Of a stretch of 64,000 nt of DNA, positions 32,507 to 43,749 are shown in pieces (within the stretch, counting starts at the first letter, position 1; every line of letters starts with the position of its first letter). The position numbers were made by a program, and so were the translations under genes. Source of the DNA: Salticus scenicus. Its lineage: Eukaryota > Arthropoda > Arachnida > Araneae > Salticidae. Under the pieces are notes generated by a model. It did no database searches. It saw only the letters and a list, made by a program, of their open reading frames with translations, and was not told where the DNA came from. The stretch is taken from assembly GCA_963930645.1 (NCBI GenBank), contig CAWVNO010001228.1, positions 496,001 to 560,000 on the forward strand, in the 5' to 3' direction.

Positions 32507-33089
32507 AAAACAATGTAATAATACTAATACTACTACCAACAATAATAAATAATATATAAATATATATATATCTTAAAATATTTACCAATGGATTGGCCAC
32601 AACTGCAGAAACAGGAAATGTTACATATGGTGGAATTACACATTTAAAGAAAAGGCACTGAAATTGTAGAAAAAAATTCTACCCTAAAAAACTTAGAGCT
32701 GACGACCAACAGCAGAAGAAACATTTAGAGATAGCAAAAAAATTATGTGATAAACATTCATTTTTGCTTATCAAGAAAAAAAAATATGATCATATGTAAT
32801 ATTTATATACAGTTTCATAGCAACTGAAAGCAGGAAGTATAGATAATATTCACAACTGAACATTATGAAAAGGCATTATTTTTTACATATTAATGAGCAC
32901 TACATGTATTGAATAATTTTATCTTAAAATGCACAGAGATTGAGAGCAAGAGCAGAAAAAACATTTGGAGAGAGTTAAAAAGTATACAATATGTGCATCG
33001 GTGCTCAATATTGCATATTCAGTAAAAAATTGAAAATATTTACATATAGATAGATTGCAGAAGCAGGAAATTTCGCAGACAGCAAACAT
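32507..33089. other. Gene-free AT-rich stretch
   Basis: Contains scattered fragments such as GCAGAAGAAACATTT and CAGGAAATTTC that recur at 37870-37900 and 40990-41400, suggesting an old dispersed repeat. No coding sequence seen. Confidence 0.45.
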
Positions 33090-33099
33090 TCTGGGCCAT

Positions 33100-33912
33100 A
33101 CTCGTGGTTTGTTATTTGTCTGTTAATGTAAGATTAATCTTGCACAAATCTTCTTGGAATCAGTTCACGCACCTTCAGTAAAGATTGTATGGCTGAGAAA
33201 GTTACTCCATGAATAAACAATTCACAACTCTTATGTTGACATATTCCTTCACTATGACGTATTTTGAGGTCATTGATCTATAGGTGTTGTATCCACCTTG
33301 CAATCTGGTTTTCCAGATTATTGAAATTAAACAACTGTGTTAAAGATGTGTGGTCAGTCTAGAGCAGAAATCTTCTTCGATAGATATAATGATGGAAATG
33401 TTCTATGTCTAATGCTCAATGGCAAGTAATTCTTTCCTGGTGGTACAGCAGTTTTTAACCGATTCAGACAAGCATTTACTCCAGTGGGCAACAACATGCT
33501 CTTCACCATCAATTTTCTGCAACATAACAGCATCGACACTTTCATGGCTTACATCAGTGTCCAATATGATTTGTTTGTCAGACTGTGGATTAATCAAAAT
33601 GGGCAATGATGTTAAAGCCTCTTTAAGTCTCTTGAATGCTTTTTTCACATTTTTCCATCTACAAGAACTTCTGTTTAGCTTCCATCAATGTATGGAAAGG
33701 TCTAGCAATACTTGAAAAGCCTCTCACTAACTTCCTGTAGTATGTGCATAGTCCCTGGAAAATTTGCACGTGATAGACGTTTTCAGGACACACACACAAC
33801 TCCAGTTCTCAACTGCACAGATCACTTCACAATAGAATAAGTTAAACTTTCTTGAAGTGAATTTGAGGTTAGCCACTCTAAGACTGTATAATCTCCTTAT
33901 TAGATCTGCCAT
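33100..33912 (-). pseudogene. Ty3/gypsy pol fragment: RT thumb and RNase H
   Basis: From right to left the frames give I-R-R-L-x(9)-L-K-F (the end of the RT palm/thumb), the G-x-x-x-x-Y-R-like linker, and at 33409-33648 a segment containing L-K-E-A-L-T-S-L-P-I-L, I-L-D-T-D, Q-K-I-D-G-E-E-H-V-V-A-H-W-S and C-T-T-R-K-E-L-L-A-I-E-H. These are the tether and RNase H signatures of chromovirus/gypsy Pol. A shifted frame continues with L-F-N-F-N-N-L-E-N-Q-I-A-R-W-I-Q. At least two frameshifts and a stop make it non-functional. No integrase follows. Confidence 0.88.
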
Positions 33913-33921
33913 ATTTTTTCT

Positions 33922-34300
33922 TCATTTTCTCCAGATCACCTTGGGAATCATATGGAGAGACTGCTCTGATGGTGTGTCTGTCTTTACAAGAGGCTTATAG
34001 GGCTCCTCATTCTTTAGTGCATATGCCAAAGCCGATCCAATATCCTTGACACTGGCTAGTCTAAGAGCTTTTTGAGTCTGTGGATTTTGCACAGCCTCGA
34101 TGAAACAGCGGAGGGTCAAATTATCATGAGTTTCAGCGTTGCAATCTCAGAAAGGTGAATGTGACAGTCTCTGAAAATCTGATACCAGTTCTGGTAGTCT
34201 TCAACCAACTTTTTGATAACAGAACTTAATTAAATATACAGTTAATTGCAGACACCAGCATTCTTTTGAGCACTTTTCTCTAAAATGCAGCTCCAGCACT
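33922..34300 (-). pseudogene. Ty3/gypsy Gag fragment, displaced copy
   Basis: Contains F-I-E-A-V-Q-N-P-Q-T-Q-K-A-L-R-L-A and A-L-A-Y-A-L-K-N-E, typical of the C-terminal Gag capsid region of arthropod Ty3 elements, preceded by a part paralogous to 35025-35200. It sits between two RT blocks, so it is out of place. Confidence 0.7.
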
Positions 34301-34328
34301 TTTCAGATGTAACATTGAGAATCACTGA

Positions 34329-34390
34329 TTGTCAGAAAATGTGTACAATGTGTCATCAACTCTAGGAAGAGGGTAGCCATCTTTCCTCAA
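34329..34390 (-). pseudogene. Ty3/gypsy RT motif fragment
   Basis: About 20 codons with R-K-D-G-Y-P-L-P-R-V-D-D-T-L, the conserved RT block near the fingers domain. The surrounding sequence is degraded. Confidence 0.75.
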
Positions 34391-34534
34391 GATGTCATTT
34401 AAAAGGTAAAAAATCTTTTCAGACCACATCAGAATAATGTGAGATTGTTCAAAGTAGACAGTCTGACGATGTCTTTGTGCTATGTCTCATCCAGTAACTC
34501 AGTCAACTCTTCCTGCTTAGCAAATGGGATGGTT

Positions 34535-34835
34535 GGATAATTCTTAATTAAGGGATGACTTTGATTCAAAAGTAAAAACCCTAAAAACTAGAATCTTAAA
34601 AAAAAATAATAATAATAATATCAAATGTTAATCAAATTATTTAGACCAAAACCCCTATTTTTTTCTTGGTTTGGGGGGAAGGGGGGTAGGTCTCTTGTAT
34701 CAGCCAATCAATACAGAATGACAAATAAGCAACCAATGAAAGCAAAAATTATTTTATAGGAAAGAGGAAATTACGAATGGACTCGATTAAAATCCTTTAA
34801 ATCAGGAATAGCCCCTCAACAAACATTTCAGGGAA
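34535..34835 (+). repeat. Dispersed repeat shared with 22430-22700
   Basis: Collinear with the interior of the hAT-like element; contains TAAAAACCCTAAAAACTAGA and CAACCAATGAAAGCAAAAA, with an intervening G-rich patch. It probably inserted into the gypsy element between Gag and RT. Confidence 0.6.
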
Positions 34836-35024
34836 TTCATGTATTAAATCTGTAGTGGGTAGTATTTGTCTTCCTTACATCCTCAGTTGTTCAAGGTTTC
34901 TAAATTCGTATAGTAACTTCCAGCACGTTTCTATTCAAATCCTAACTTTGCTTTCTTGAGCAATTATCCTGGTGTAACAGCTTTTTGACTCTCTAGATTC
35001 CACATAACTTGATAAAATATTGGA

Positions 35025-35434
35025 AGATCAAATCATCTGAAGTTTCAGCATTGCAACCTGAGAAAGTTAAGCACAACAGTCTCTGAAAATCTGATGCAAG
35101 TTCCAGAAATCCTTCTCCTGCTTTCTGATAATGGGACTTTAACTGGAGATTATCATATTTGTTCGAGCATTCTTCTGCAAAATATAGCTCCGCTCCAGCC
35201 CTCTTGTCAGGACCTTGAAATCATACTGCTGATCTATAGAAAGAGTTTTCAGTTTGTCAGCTACATTCCCCTGGATTTCTGCTGCTAAATGGATTGTCTT
35301 GGCAATATGGCCTCTTTCATTAGCTTCAGTTACAATGAAAAACAGTGTCTTATATACATTACAAAAAAATCTGCCATCATAGGTTGATAGCTTAAATGAT
35401 TCTTCATTCTGTATTCTTTTACCTTTCCCTTCAT
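35025..35434 (-). pseudogene. Ty3/gypsy Gag core fragment
   Basis: Encodes an open frame with S-T-Y-D-G-R-F, Y-K-T-x-F-x-I-V-T-E-A-N-E-R and H-L-A-A-E-I-Q-G-N-V-A-D-K-L-K-T-L, the Gag capsid pattern of Ty3 elements in arthropods. Its N-terminal side is cut by the DNA transposon inserted at CTTCAT (35429-35434); Gag-type sequence resumes beyond 36601. Confidence 0.8.
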
Positions 35435-36595
35435 CATACTTGCTAACCAATTTTAATAAAAAAAGGGAAGATCTTTGTTGAAAAACCAGAAGATTTCGTA
35501 AAAAAAAGGGAAGATTTTTTTTTTTTTTTTTTTTTTTCTCTGACGTAATAAACAATGCAGTTTAACAATTTTAATATTTAGAAGCAAACTATAAAAACGT
35601 TTTACTATAGATTGATTATACTACATATATAAAAGTTTTAAATGAAGTTATTCCTCTTCAACATATAAATATCTACAAAACAGAATCTGTAAGAAATTTA
35701 TTTAACAATAGACAAAAAACTTAGTTAAGTTAAAGTATAACTAATGTTTTAAATAAATAGAATATGATTTTTGTGTATGTACATTAATCATGCATATAAA
35801 AAAAAAAGTAGCAGTTGCTAATTATCAGTTTCAAATGTGCATAAAACCAACTGAGTATTAATTTTCTTAAATTGATTTGGAAAAAATTTTCCTACCTGAA
35901 AAAATTATTCTTCATTTTTTTCCCATGTTTAACATTTGGTATAAAAAATATGACATACAAATATTTAATTTAATTGAGGAAAAATACACAGATTCATTAA
36001 ATGCAGCAATAAAGATCTAAAAATAATTACATATATGAGAAATATTGAGCACTTCCATTGCTGTATTGTTTCTAGAATTGATCATTGATCACAATCCGGG
36101 GAAAGGGAAGGGGGGGGGGGGGGTTGAATACAAAAATAATTACAGAGTAAGAAATATTAAACTCTTTCAACTCTACTTCTAGAATCTAATGAAAAAAGTT
36201 TAAAATTAATATTATCATTCATGTTGCAGATGGATAAAAATTAGGAAACAAAAGATTTCTGCAGAACATTTGATTGCTGATCACTAGTTGGAGATAAATG
36301 AAAGGGGGGGGGGGCAAAAAATAATTATATCAGCAAGAAATATTTAACAATTCTATTTTTTTACATGTTCTAGAATCTCATAAAGCAAGTTTGAAATGAA
36401 TATTGACATTTATGTTATGGATGGAAAAAGATTGAGAATCAGGAGTTTTCGTAAAATATTTGGGTTTTCTTTTTAAAACGAACGATGTCCGCGACTTTTT
36501 TAAAAACGGAAGATTTCATCATCTGTCCGGAAGACCGGAAGATATGTTAAAAAACCGGAAGTCTTCCGGGAAAACCGGAAAAGTTGGCAAGTATG
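35435..36595. mobile_element. 1.16-kb DNA transposon, 6-bp TSD CTTCAT
   Basis: Ends CATACTTGCTAACC and, inverted, CATACTTGCCAAC. Flanking CTTCAT is exact on both sides (35429-35434 and 36596-36601). Subterminal sequence has GGAAGATC and repeated CCGGAAG motifs. No transposase is seen. Insertion into Gag dates it after the retrotransposon. A 6-bp duplication is unusual; IS3EU- or Dada-type elements have this length, but the family is undecided. Confidence 0.8.
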
Positions 36596-36601
36596 CTTCA
36601 T

Positions 36602-37300
36602 ATTCCTGTGGCATTGATGCTAACTTCTTTTTTCCATACTCTGGGTCTTCTTCTGCAATGCATATCCTAATTATTCCTAAAATTTCTTCTAAAACATTCC
36701 TAGCAATTCCTTGTTGGACTCTTCATCATATTTTCTCTCAAATTCTTTGTCTAATTTCTTTAATTTGCTTTGTATTTTTGAAAATCTCCTTTTCACCTCC
36801 TAATAAAAATTTTCTTTTACTTTCACTTCGAAACTTTCTTCTATCCTTATACTACTACCTTCTGTCTCTATAATACTATCTTTGATTTCCATAACATCTT
36901 TATGTACTATCTCTCCAATTCCATTTCCCATTGTTGAACATTTTTCTTCAAACATCATTTTCACAGATACAAAATCACTCTTTACTAATGGCAGTTTTTT
37001 TTTTTCCCCATCAGCTTGTTTTGATTAGATTCCACTTCTTGGATAACATTAATTTCTTTAGTCAACCCAGTTACCATCTTTTCCTGTATGGCTTTTATTT
37101 GTTTCATTTCTTCAGTCAACCAGTTTCTATTTTTTCCTGTGCTGCTTTCATTTGTTTAAGTTTTTGAGTCAATCTGGTTTCCATCTTTTTCTGTCTTTGT
37201 TTCATTTCTTTCTTTCTCCTCAGTTAATTCGATTTTTTAAATTGCTCAACTGGGCGACCAAACCTTCTAGAAGTTTCATCATTTCTTGTTCTGTACTTCT
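36602..37300 (-). pseudogene. Ty3/gypsy Gag N-terminal coiled-coil region
   Basis: The minus strand encodes, in shifting frames, M-M-K-L-L-E-G-L-V-A-Q-L-S-N-L-K-N then repeated K-Q-M-K-A-A-Q-E-K and K-K-M-E-T-R-L-T-Q-K units. Tandem K/Q/E-rich repeats of this kind mark the start of Gag in many spider Ty3 elements. Several stops interrupt it. Reading it on the plus strand as proteins rich in F, S and L is an artefact. Confidence 0.65.
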
Positions 37301-37330
37301 AATTGTGACCATTCAACAAACAACACCACT

Positions 37331-37690
37331 GCAGACATCAGAATTTCTGTGTACTTGGAGTTTGTGAATTGTCTGTGAATGAAAGACAAATCTTGCAGAG
37401 GCTTAAAAGTTTATTCACAGAATATTCCAATATTTCACTAAGTATCAAGTTCAGTTTCATAAGAAAACACAGCTTAAACATTAGCTGACAAAAAAAAGAA
37501 AAAAAAAAAAAAAAAAAAAAGATCATAGTATAAAGAATACCATAGTATTAACATACAGCAACAGGAGCTGTAATCAACAGCAGAGGACTGACCAAGTAGA
37601 GCTCTTTTATAGTAGATCGTTTCGTGGGTAATGGAAACAATGGTCAGAATGGGATCCCTTTTATAGCCTCCTATCAATACAAAACTTTTA
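37331..37690 (-). repeat. Probable 5' LTR of the gypsy remnant
   Basis: On the minus strand the region has CTACTATAAAAGAGCTCTAC (TATA box), a T/C-rich leader and then TGTGAATAAACTTTTAAGCC (polyadenylation signal), ending near GATGTCTGCA followed by GTGGTGTTGTTTG, which could hold a TGG-starting primer-binding site. The order TATA, AATAAA, CA end fits U3-R-U5. An A24/T24 run interrupts it at 37500-37520. Confidence 0.55.
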
Positions 37691-37982
37691 AATAACTTCT
37701 GAAATAATCGAGCTTAGATAATCAATATATCGATAATAAGGTTTTTCTTGCCAAGGATCAATAACATTACCAAATTTATCATCAAGGCCATTACTTGCCC
37801 TAGTGAAGATTTTTTAAGTATTAAACAGCATTAAGGATTTAGAATACATTTTACCTCAACATAGATAGAGCATGAGAGGAAGAGCAGAAAAAACATTAGG
37901 ATTCAGTAAAAAATTATTCATTATGTGCAAGAGCCCTTTTTGCAGATTATGTAATAACATATTCTGCAAAAACATTGTAAAA
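37691..37982. other. AT-rich spacer, no gene seen
   Basis: Nothing recognised apart from the repeat fragment GCAGAAAAAACATTAGG. Confidence 0.4.
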
Positions 37983-38968
37983 CTAGTATGTTGTGGCCAC
38001 TCCAAGACTTTTTTCTATATTTTTCTAAAAAAATTCACTATGTGCAAATAATTTATTAAAACTGTTATTTATTAAAATTATCTATCATAATGAATGCAAA
38101 TGATTTTTATCTTAGAGAAAACTAAAACTAAATATCCAAAGAAAGCCAGTTTTATTGTCTGTAAAAAACATATCAAAAAGTGCATTTTTATAACAGTTAT
38201 CTCATATGTCAGGTTTTGTATTATTATATGCCATTGAAATTGAGATATAGCTTTCCTGTTTTCGAGGAAATTTACAATATAGCAGCGCCACCTGTTGTCT
38301 CATAAGCATCAAAATTGAATCAGAAAAATGTTTCATAATAGTCATCTCGAATATCAAGTTTCGTTTGATGATACACAATAGAATCTGAGATATAGCCTTC
38401 CCTTAAACTGCAAAAATCGCTGTGTAGCAGTGCCATCTGTTGATACCAAAAGTTGTTAGACACTAATTTAGGTCAAGGTGCATCCACATATAAAATTTCA
38501 CGCATTTCTGTGCAGTAGTTTCTGAGATATAGCCTTCCCATAAACTGCAGATATCGGTGTACAGCAATGCAACATGTTGGCCAATACACATTCATATTGC
38601 ATTAGCACAATGCTTTATAATGGCCTTTTTACATGTCAAGTTTCTTTTGATTATACACAATAGAACCTGAGATATAGGCTCCCCTTAAACTGCAAAAATC
38701 GTACAGCAGTCGAAACCAAAAGTTGACAGTCACTAATTTAGGTCAAGGTGCATCTACATATAAATTTATATGTAATTCTGAGCAGCAGTTCCGGAGATGC
38801 AGTTGCCACAAAATTTTTGTATCACACACACACAGACAGACGGACAAACAATTTTAATAATGGTCAAATTGTGTTCTAGACCTTTCAAAACAAGTAAATC
38901 CGTCAAAAACTGGATGTCGAAAATTTTTACGAATCCAATACTTTCTTCTATAGAATAAAGAAGAGAGT
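37983..38968 (-). mobile_element. Non-autonomous Helentron-like element C
   Basis: On the minus strand: a 5' palindrome (ACTCTCTTCTTTATTCTATA, then GAAGAAAGT) and a 3' end with a GTGGCCACAAC hairpin and CATACTAG. The interior has four diverged units of about 140 bases with GAGATATAGCCTTCCC and CAGCAGTGCCACCTGTTG-like sequence. The same interior type is seen in element D (46780-47452). No coding capacity. Confidence 0.8.
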
Positions 38969-38970
38969 AA

Positions 38971-38993
38971 TCCATACATATAATAAAATAAGA

Positions 38994-39026
<33 letters not shown>

Positions 39027-40967
39027 CAATGTATGTATATCCAGAGCCTTTTAGGAAAACGGCTGATAGCAGAGCTACACACATTTGCATGGAGGATCGT
39101 AATGACCTCTCCTGATGCACCTCGAAGCCCGATTTTTGAATTTTTGATTAGTTTTTTCTTAATTAATTAAAATGTGAAAATAATAACTTCTAATTTCTGA
39201 TAAATAAGCCATTTAAATTTTATCCATAATTTAATTTTTACCAATTTTTTTTTCAACAGAATGAAGAAAAAAAAAAAAAAAAAGTACATTTATTTGAAAT
39301 GGGGAAAATAAATTAGAAATATCAGTCGTATCGTTACAAATAAAGTACCAAATGAAAGGAAAAATTTTTGTGAATCCGATGGATATAAACAGCTTATCGA
39401 TCGGACAATTAGATTTTTTAAAATTAACTAAAGTATGAATTTTAGGTGGCAACAGCAGATGATTGTATGGAAACCGTTAGGAGAAAAAAAAAAAAAAAAT
39501 CTGCTTCACATTAAGTCACATGTTTTTAAAGTGAGATTAAAAATTGCAGTTTTCAAATTCCTTTACATATCCTCTCACGAACACAAAAATATAATATACA
39601 GCCTGTACCTCACAAGACCAACTTGCATTTCAAATTTCATCAATTTTTTTGGTTAATAAACAAAAAAGTTACATCTTTTTTTTTTTTTTTTTTTTTTTTT
39701 TCAAATTAAATTTTATTCTAACTTTGAAAAGATTCATGTGACACAATACATTAAGAATTTGGGTTTTAAAATTTTTTTAAAAAAGATTATTTAAACCCTA
39801 TGAACCATATTTTTATTTTATCAGTTTCATTAATAGATCCTGCTTTGCGATTTTTTTAATTTTGGTGTTGAAGTACACCGAAAGTTTTTCAACAAGAAGT
39901 TTAATATAGCAACAGCCATTTTAATCTAAGTAGCGCATCAAAACTATAAAAACATAAATGATTTATTTTTATAGAAAGTTTACTGGAAAAACGCAGTTTT
40001 AAAGATAGCAAATTTATTTCAACTAGCACTATTTTAAACCTAAAAACCATAAAAAATATCAGCAGAATATGAAGGATTCTTATGTATAAACAAAAAGGTT
40101 TCTGATAAAATTTAGCAAAACAATCTTCCCCTTTTCACACACACACACACACAAAAAAAAAAAATAATAAAATAAAATCAATTGCGAATATGGTGACAAA
40201 AATTCAAAAGCCGCCAATGGAGAGACATAATAAAGTTGTGTAGCACGTTAATGTTTACCTATTTATTTATTTTTTTATATAATAATCACTATGCTATTTT
40301 ATCATACAAACAAATGAGCCTCTGTGTGTTACTGCCCTTGCACGCTGTCGAACAGAAATATTTCATTAATTCAAATAATTGTTTCAATAAATAAAAATAT
40401 TCTTAAAGGGAAATAAATATAAAAATATTAGTTGTCTAAAATACGTCAGAAATAGTGCTCATAGCATATCGTTACAAGGGATTAGAACTAAAATGGTGAC
40501 AAAAATTCAAAAGTCGCCAAAGAGAACTATATTAAGGCTGTACTATAATCAGGGTTTACAAACCATGAATTATATATAACCACAAAAAATTAATTGTCTC
40601 ATGCGGCAGACGTAGCCGGTCATAGCATATTGTAATATCTGGCATGAAATTGCTGTCATTTTATGGTTGATTGGATAAACAAAATAAACATAGGAAATAA
40701 CGTAAAAGCAAATATTATGTGCACATGTAACTGGGATTCAAATATAAAAGGGATACTCCATTTTTTTCGAAATTGTTATATAATAAGCACTTAAATGGAA
40801 GTTCATTGGTAAACCATTGTCGTAGGTAATAGGGACAGGCGCCCGAGCAGCAGGGACCTGAAGCAAGCTTTTGAGAAATTTCAGTATTTTATTTTACTTT
40901 TATAAAGCTATATAGAAAAGAGTTTCCTTTAAATTTTGTGACCAGCGAAGCAAGCAAAGCCTGCTAG
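38971..40967 (+). mobile_element. Non-autonomous Helitron, ~2.0 kb
   Basis: Starts TCCATACATATAATAAAATA after an A and ends GCAAAGCCTGCTAG before a T, matching canonical Helitron ends (5' TC, 3' CTAG, A/T target). (GT)15 follows closely on the start. The interior includes GGTGACAAAAATTCAAAAG repeated near 40190 and 40495, a T29 tract, and the repeat at 39231-39440 also found at 1735 and 21560. No Rep or helicase. Its start lies two bases from the end of element C. Confidence 0.75.
38997..39026. repeat. (GT)15 microsatellite
   Basis: Uninterrupted GT run just inside the Helitron 5' end. Confidence 0.95.
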
Positions 40968-41734
40968 TAATGAATAAATAAAATATTTACATATAGTTTA
41001 ACCTCTGGAGCAGAAAACAGGAAATTTCACAAACATTCAAATTATGCACTAGAAGCAAAGGCACTGTAATGCGAATAATTATGAGCATTAACCGTGCAGA
41101 AAAAAATTGCTGAAAGATTTATATACTGTTTGAAATCAACAAAAGGATCATAAACACTTCAGACAGCAAAAACTTTTTCATTCTGAGTAACAGCACCCAG
41201 TTTCACAAATTTTGCAATTAATTATGTAAAGTTATAGTTTAATAGCTGCAGCAGAAACAGGAAATTTCAAGGGTAGCAAAATACATTACATGCATAGGCA
41301 CTGAATTGTATGTATTCATGAGCAATTAATGATCTAAAAAAATTTCATTTTAAAACATGTAGAGCTTAAGAACAACAGCAGAAGAAACATTTGAACACAT
41401 TAAAAAATTATTATTAGCTTTCAATTTTACTTATTATGAAAAAATCAATGGCACAAAAAATAAATAAAATATTTGCACATAGCTTAACATAAACAGCAGT
41501 TGTAAGAAATTTAAGCCATTAAAAATTACACATTATATGCAAAGCACTGAATTTTACAGAATCATTAGTATTAATATCATTAAATATATATACACTCTTA
41601 TTAATAGAGGAAAAGGAATTTCAGTTTTAAAAGAAAATAGCACAATTTTTGCAGTATAACACATAAAAAGGTGTATATATGTATATATATATATATATTT
41701 GATTATTAAAAAAATAAATCCTGCTTTATATAAA
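40968..41734. other. 3' flank of the SWIM-YqaJ gene, AT-rich
   Basis: AT-rich with repeated motifs (CAGGAAATTTC, GAAGAAACATTTG) from an old dispersed repeat. No AATAAA is obvious on the minus strand close to the stop codon, so the transcript end is not placed. Confidence 0.4.
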
Positions 41735-42820
41735 TTAAATTTTTTCTATAATGTATTTCAAATAATGATTAAAATAAAAATATTTTAAATTTGGCAATAA
41801 TGACTTCCATTTCTGAATGTCGAAGTTAACAACCTCTGTAAAAGTATTCTTAAATCCATAATGAAGGACAAATAGGCTGCTGTCTAAATGGCAAATACCC
41901 ATTTGCCCTTGAATTTGTGTCATATATTTGTGACAGTTCTTCAATTTATAACAATTTAATTGTGTATCAAACTCCAGACAAAAATCTTTTCTGGTTTGGC
42001 ATAGTGCCTTTAATGTAACATTTGCTGGATTATAAACAGTTTTAATTTCCAATAAAAGTGGCCCATTATCAGTGGAATATAATAAGCCATCTGGAGAACA
42101 TCCTAGGTATGGGAATTGAGGGTTCACCACAAACCCAACCGAACCCAACCTTTGATCAGCAAACCGATGCCTTACTATATTCCTAATCACTGGCTCCATC
42201 TCTATACCATATTTTATAGCAGGAATGTGGCTGATATCTTTAGGTGTAAAAAGGTCTGCTGAAAGCAACTCCTGGTTATGCATGCTCTTTGCTATTCTGT
42301 GCAAATTTGAAGCTGTTAGTCTCTTCTGTCGCTCTTGATGCCACAAAACATTCTTCGTTTGTCCAATAGTCTGTTTCTCAAGCTCTGTGCATTCATTAAT
42401 AGAAAAAACCAAATGATTTCTTAAAAACAAAACCTCATCAAATCCCAAATATTCACAGAACTGCGAATTTACATTTCCAGCAAATGGCATGGCTGGAAGT
42501 GCTAGGCTAGAACTATAATTGAAATCTTCTGTGTTTGCCATGACATGAAATATCGACATATTTCCTTTCAGATGTTGCAAAGCGGAAAATTTAAAATTCT
42601 TACTTACCTGCTTATTTAATACTTTGACTCCAAATGCTTCTTCTGCTTTTTTTGGTGAAAACTGCTGTTTGGTTGGTTTATGCCAGCTTTGCAACTTTTC
42701 TGTAGGTGCCTCAAACAGCTTTTGTCGGGAATAATCCTCTAATAAATAAACTAAAGCAAAAAAATGTTTACATATAGCTGGATTAGTACCAACTGGGCAT
42801 TCACAAAAGCTGTTCAAAAT
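41735..42820 (-). CDS. SWIM zinc finger + YqaJ-type nuclease, exon 2
   Basis: The acceptor GTACTTTCAG preceded by a long T tract opens a 361-codon exon to TAA. Six residues in is a SWIM zinc finger (C-E-C, eight residues, C-K-H). A linker of about 140 residues follows, then a YqaJ/lambda-exonuclease-type PD-(D/E)XK fold: W-x(6)-R-L-T-A-S, Y-G-I-E-M-E-P, L-G-C-S-P-D-G-L, L-L-E-I-K and Q-I-Q-G-Q-M-G. These supply the expected acidic residues, the E-x-K and the final glutamine, so the nuclease core appears intact. The family digests or trims DNA; SWIM domains bind DNA or protein. Such genes are multi-copy in many animal genomes and may be transposon-derived; the role here is unknown. Phase 0 joins exon 1 at 48741-49041. 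Confidence 0.85.
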   Translation of the reverse strand: MLNSFCECPVGTNPAICKHFFALVYLLEDYSRQKLFEAPTEKLQSWHKPTKQQFSPKKAEEAFGVKVLNKQVSKNFKFSALQHLKGNMSIFHVMANTEDFNYSSSLALPAMPFAGNVNSQFCEYLGFDEVLFLRNHLVFSINECTELEKQTIGQTKNVLWHQERQKRLTASNLHRIAKSMHNQELLSADLFTPKDISHIPAIKYGIEMEPVIRNIVRHRFADQRLGSVGFVVNPQFPYLGCSPDGLLYSTDNGPLLLEIKTVYNPANVTLKALCQTRKDFCLEFDTQLNCYKLKNCHKYMTQIQGQMGICHLDSSLFVLHYGFKNTFTEVVNFDIQKWKSLLPNLKYFYFNHYLKYIIEKI

Positions 42821-42829
42821 CTGAAAGTA

Positions 42830-42864
<35 letters not shown>

Positions 42865-43443
42865 ATTCATTTAGGAAAAAATAACTTACATTACAATATT
42901 AATATTTTAAAACAACAGGTCTTTAGGTAAATATATACTTTCATCTATTTCTTCAGATTTGTCTTTTAAATGATTAATGAAAAATTTAAAAAAAAAATGC
43001 AAAAAAAAAAAAATAAATAAATAAATAAATAAAAACTCGCAAACAAACAGACAAAAAAATTACGTTTTTATTGCTTGTACCGATGCTTGGAAAAAACATG
43101 TTTTCAGTGAACTGTTCATTCATTTATTTATTTTTAAATGGTAGTCTAACAATATGTTAAAAATAATCAAATGTTACAGTTAACCCCCCCCCCCCCCACC
43201 TCCAATAAAAAAAAAAAAACTGATTTTTACTTCCTTATACAAAGTATAAGGAAGTATAGTAATCCCGATTTGCGAAATGGATTTTGTATTTCACATTGCT
43301 CGAAAACGAATGATCGCTGAATGTTGCCAATTTATACGTGTGACAGTCATGATGTCTAGTTGCACACCTGCAAGTTTCGTCTTATCACGAGCTCTCGTTT
43401 TAGAGATATAAGCGACTTTACACGATTTTTCGTGACGTCTGTA

Positions 43444-43446
<3 letters not shown>

Positions 43447-43483
<37 letters not shown>

Positions 43484-43486
43484 GGT
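43447..43486. repeat. (GT)n(GGGT)n microsatellite
   Basis: About 14 GT followed by three GGGT. Confidence 0.95.
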
Positions 43487-43749
43487 GTATGTCGCATAAC
43501 TCAAAAACGGTTGGACGTAGAAAGTTGCGAATTGGTACATAGGTTTGTTATAACATCTAGTTGTGCACCTCCCTTTTTGGATATTATATGATTTTCCGCT
43601 TTGGAGATATTTAGGAAAATTAGGTTCATAATGGGCAAAATGTATCAAAAAACGGTAATAGCTCAAAAACGGTTTGGACAAATCTTGCAATTTAACTGAC
43701 TTCTCGACTAGCTAAGACATTTGAAACTTTCAGAAAAGTTCAGAACACG

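Larger units (their letters stand above)
33090..37690 (-). mobile_element. Decayed, rearranged Ty3/gypsy retrotransposon
   Basis: Read right to left on the minus strand: an LTR-like region with TATAAAAG and AATAAA (37331-37690), a coiled-coil Gag start (36602-37300), the Gag core (35025-35434), an RT block with the conserved Y-P-L-P-R-V-D-D-T-L motif (34329-34390), a second partial Gag (33922-34300), then RT C-terminus, connection and RNase H (33100-33912). Frameshifts and stops are frequent. The order Gag, RT, Gag, RT shows a duplication or recombination of two copies. A second LTR was not found at the left end. The element is also split by a DNA transposon (35435-36595). Confidence 0.85.

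Noticed and set aside
36602..37300. Plus-strand frames rich in F, S and L
   Set aside because: They are antisense readings of the lysine/glutamine-rich Gag repeats on the minus strand.
38823..39026. CA/GT-rich open frames (poly-TH)
   Set aside because: Microsatellite translation.
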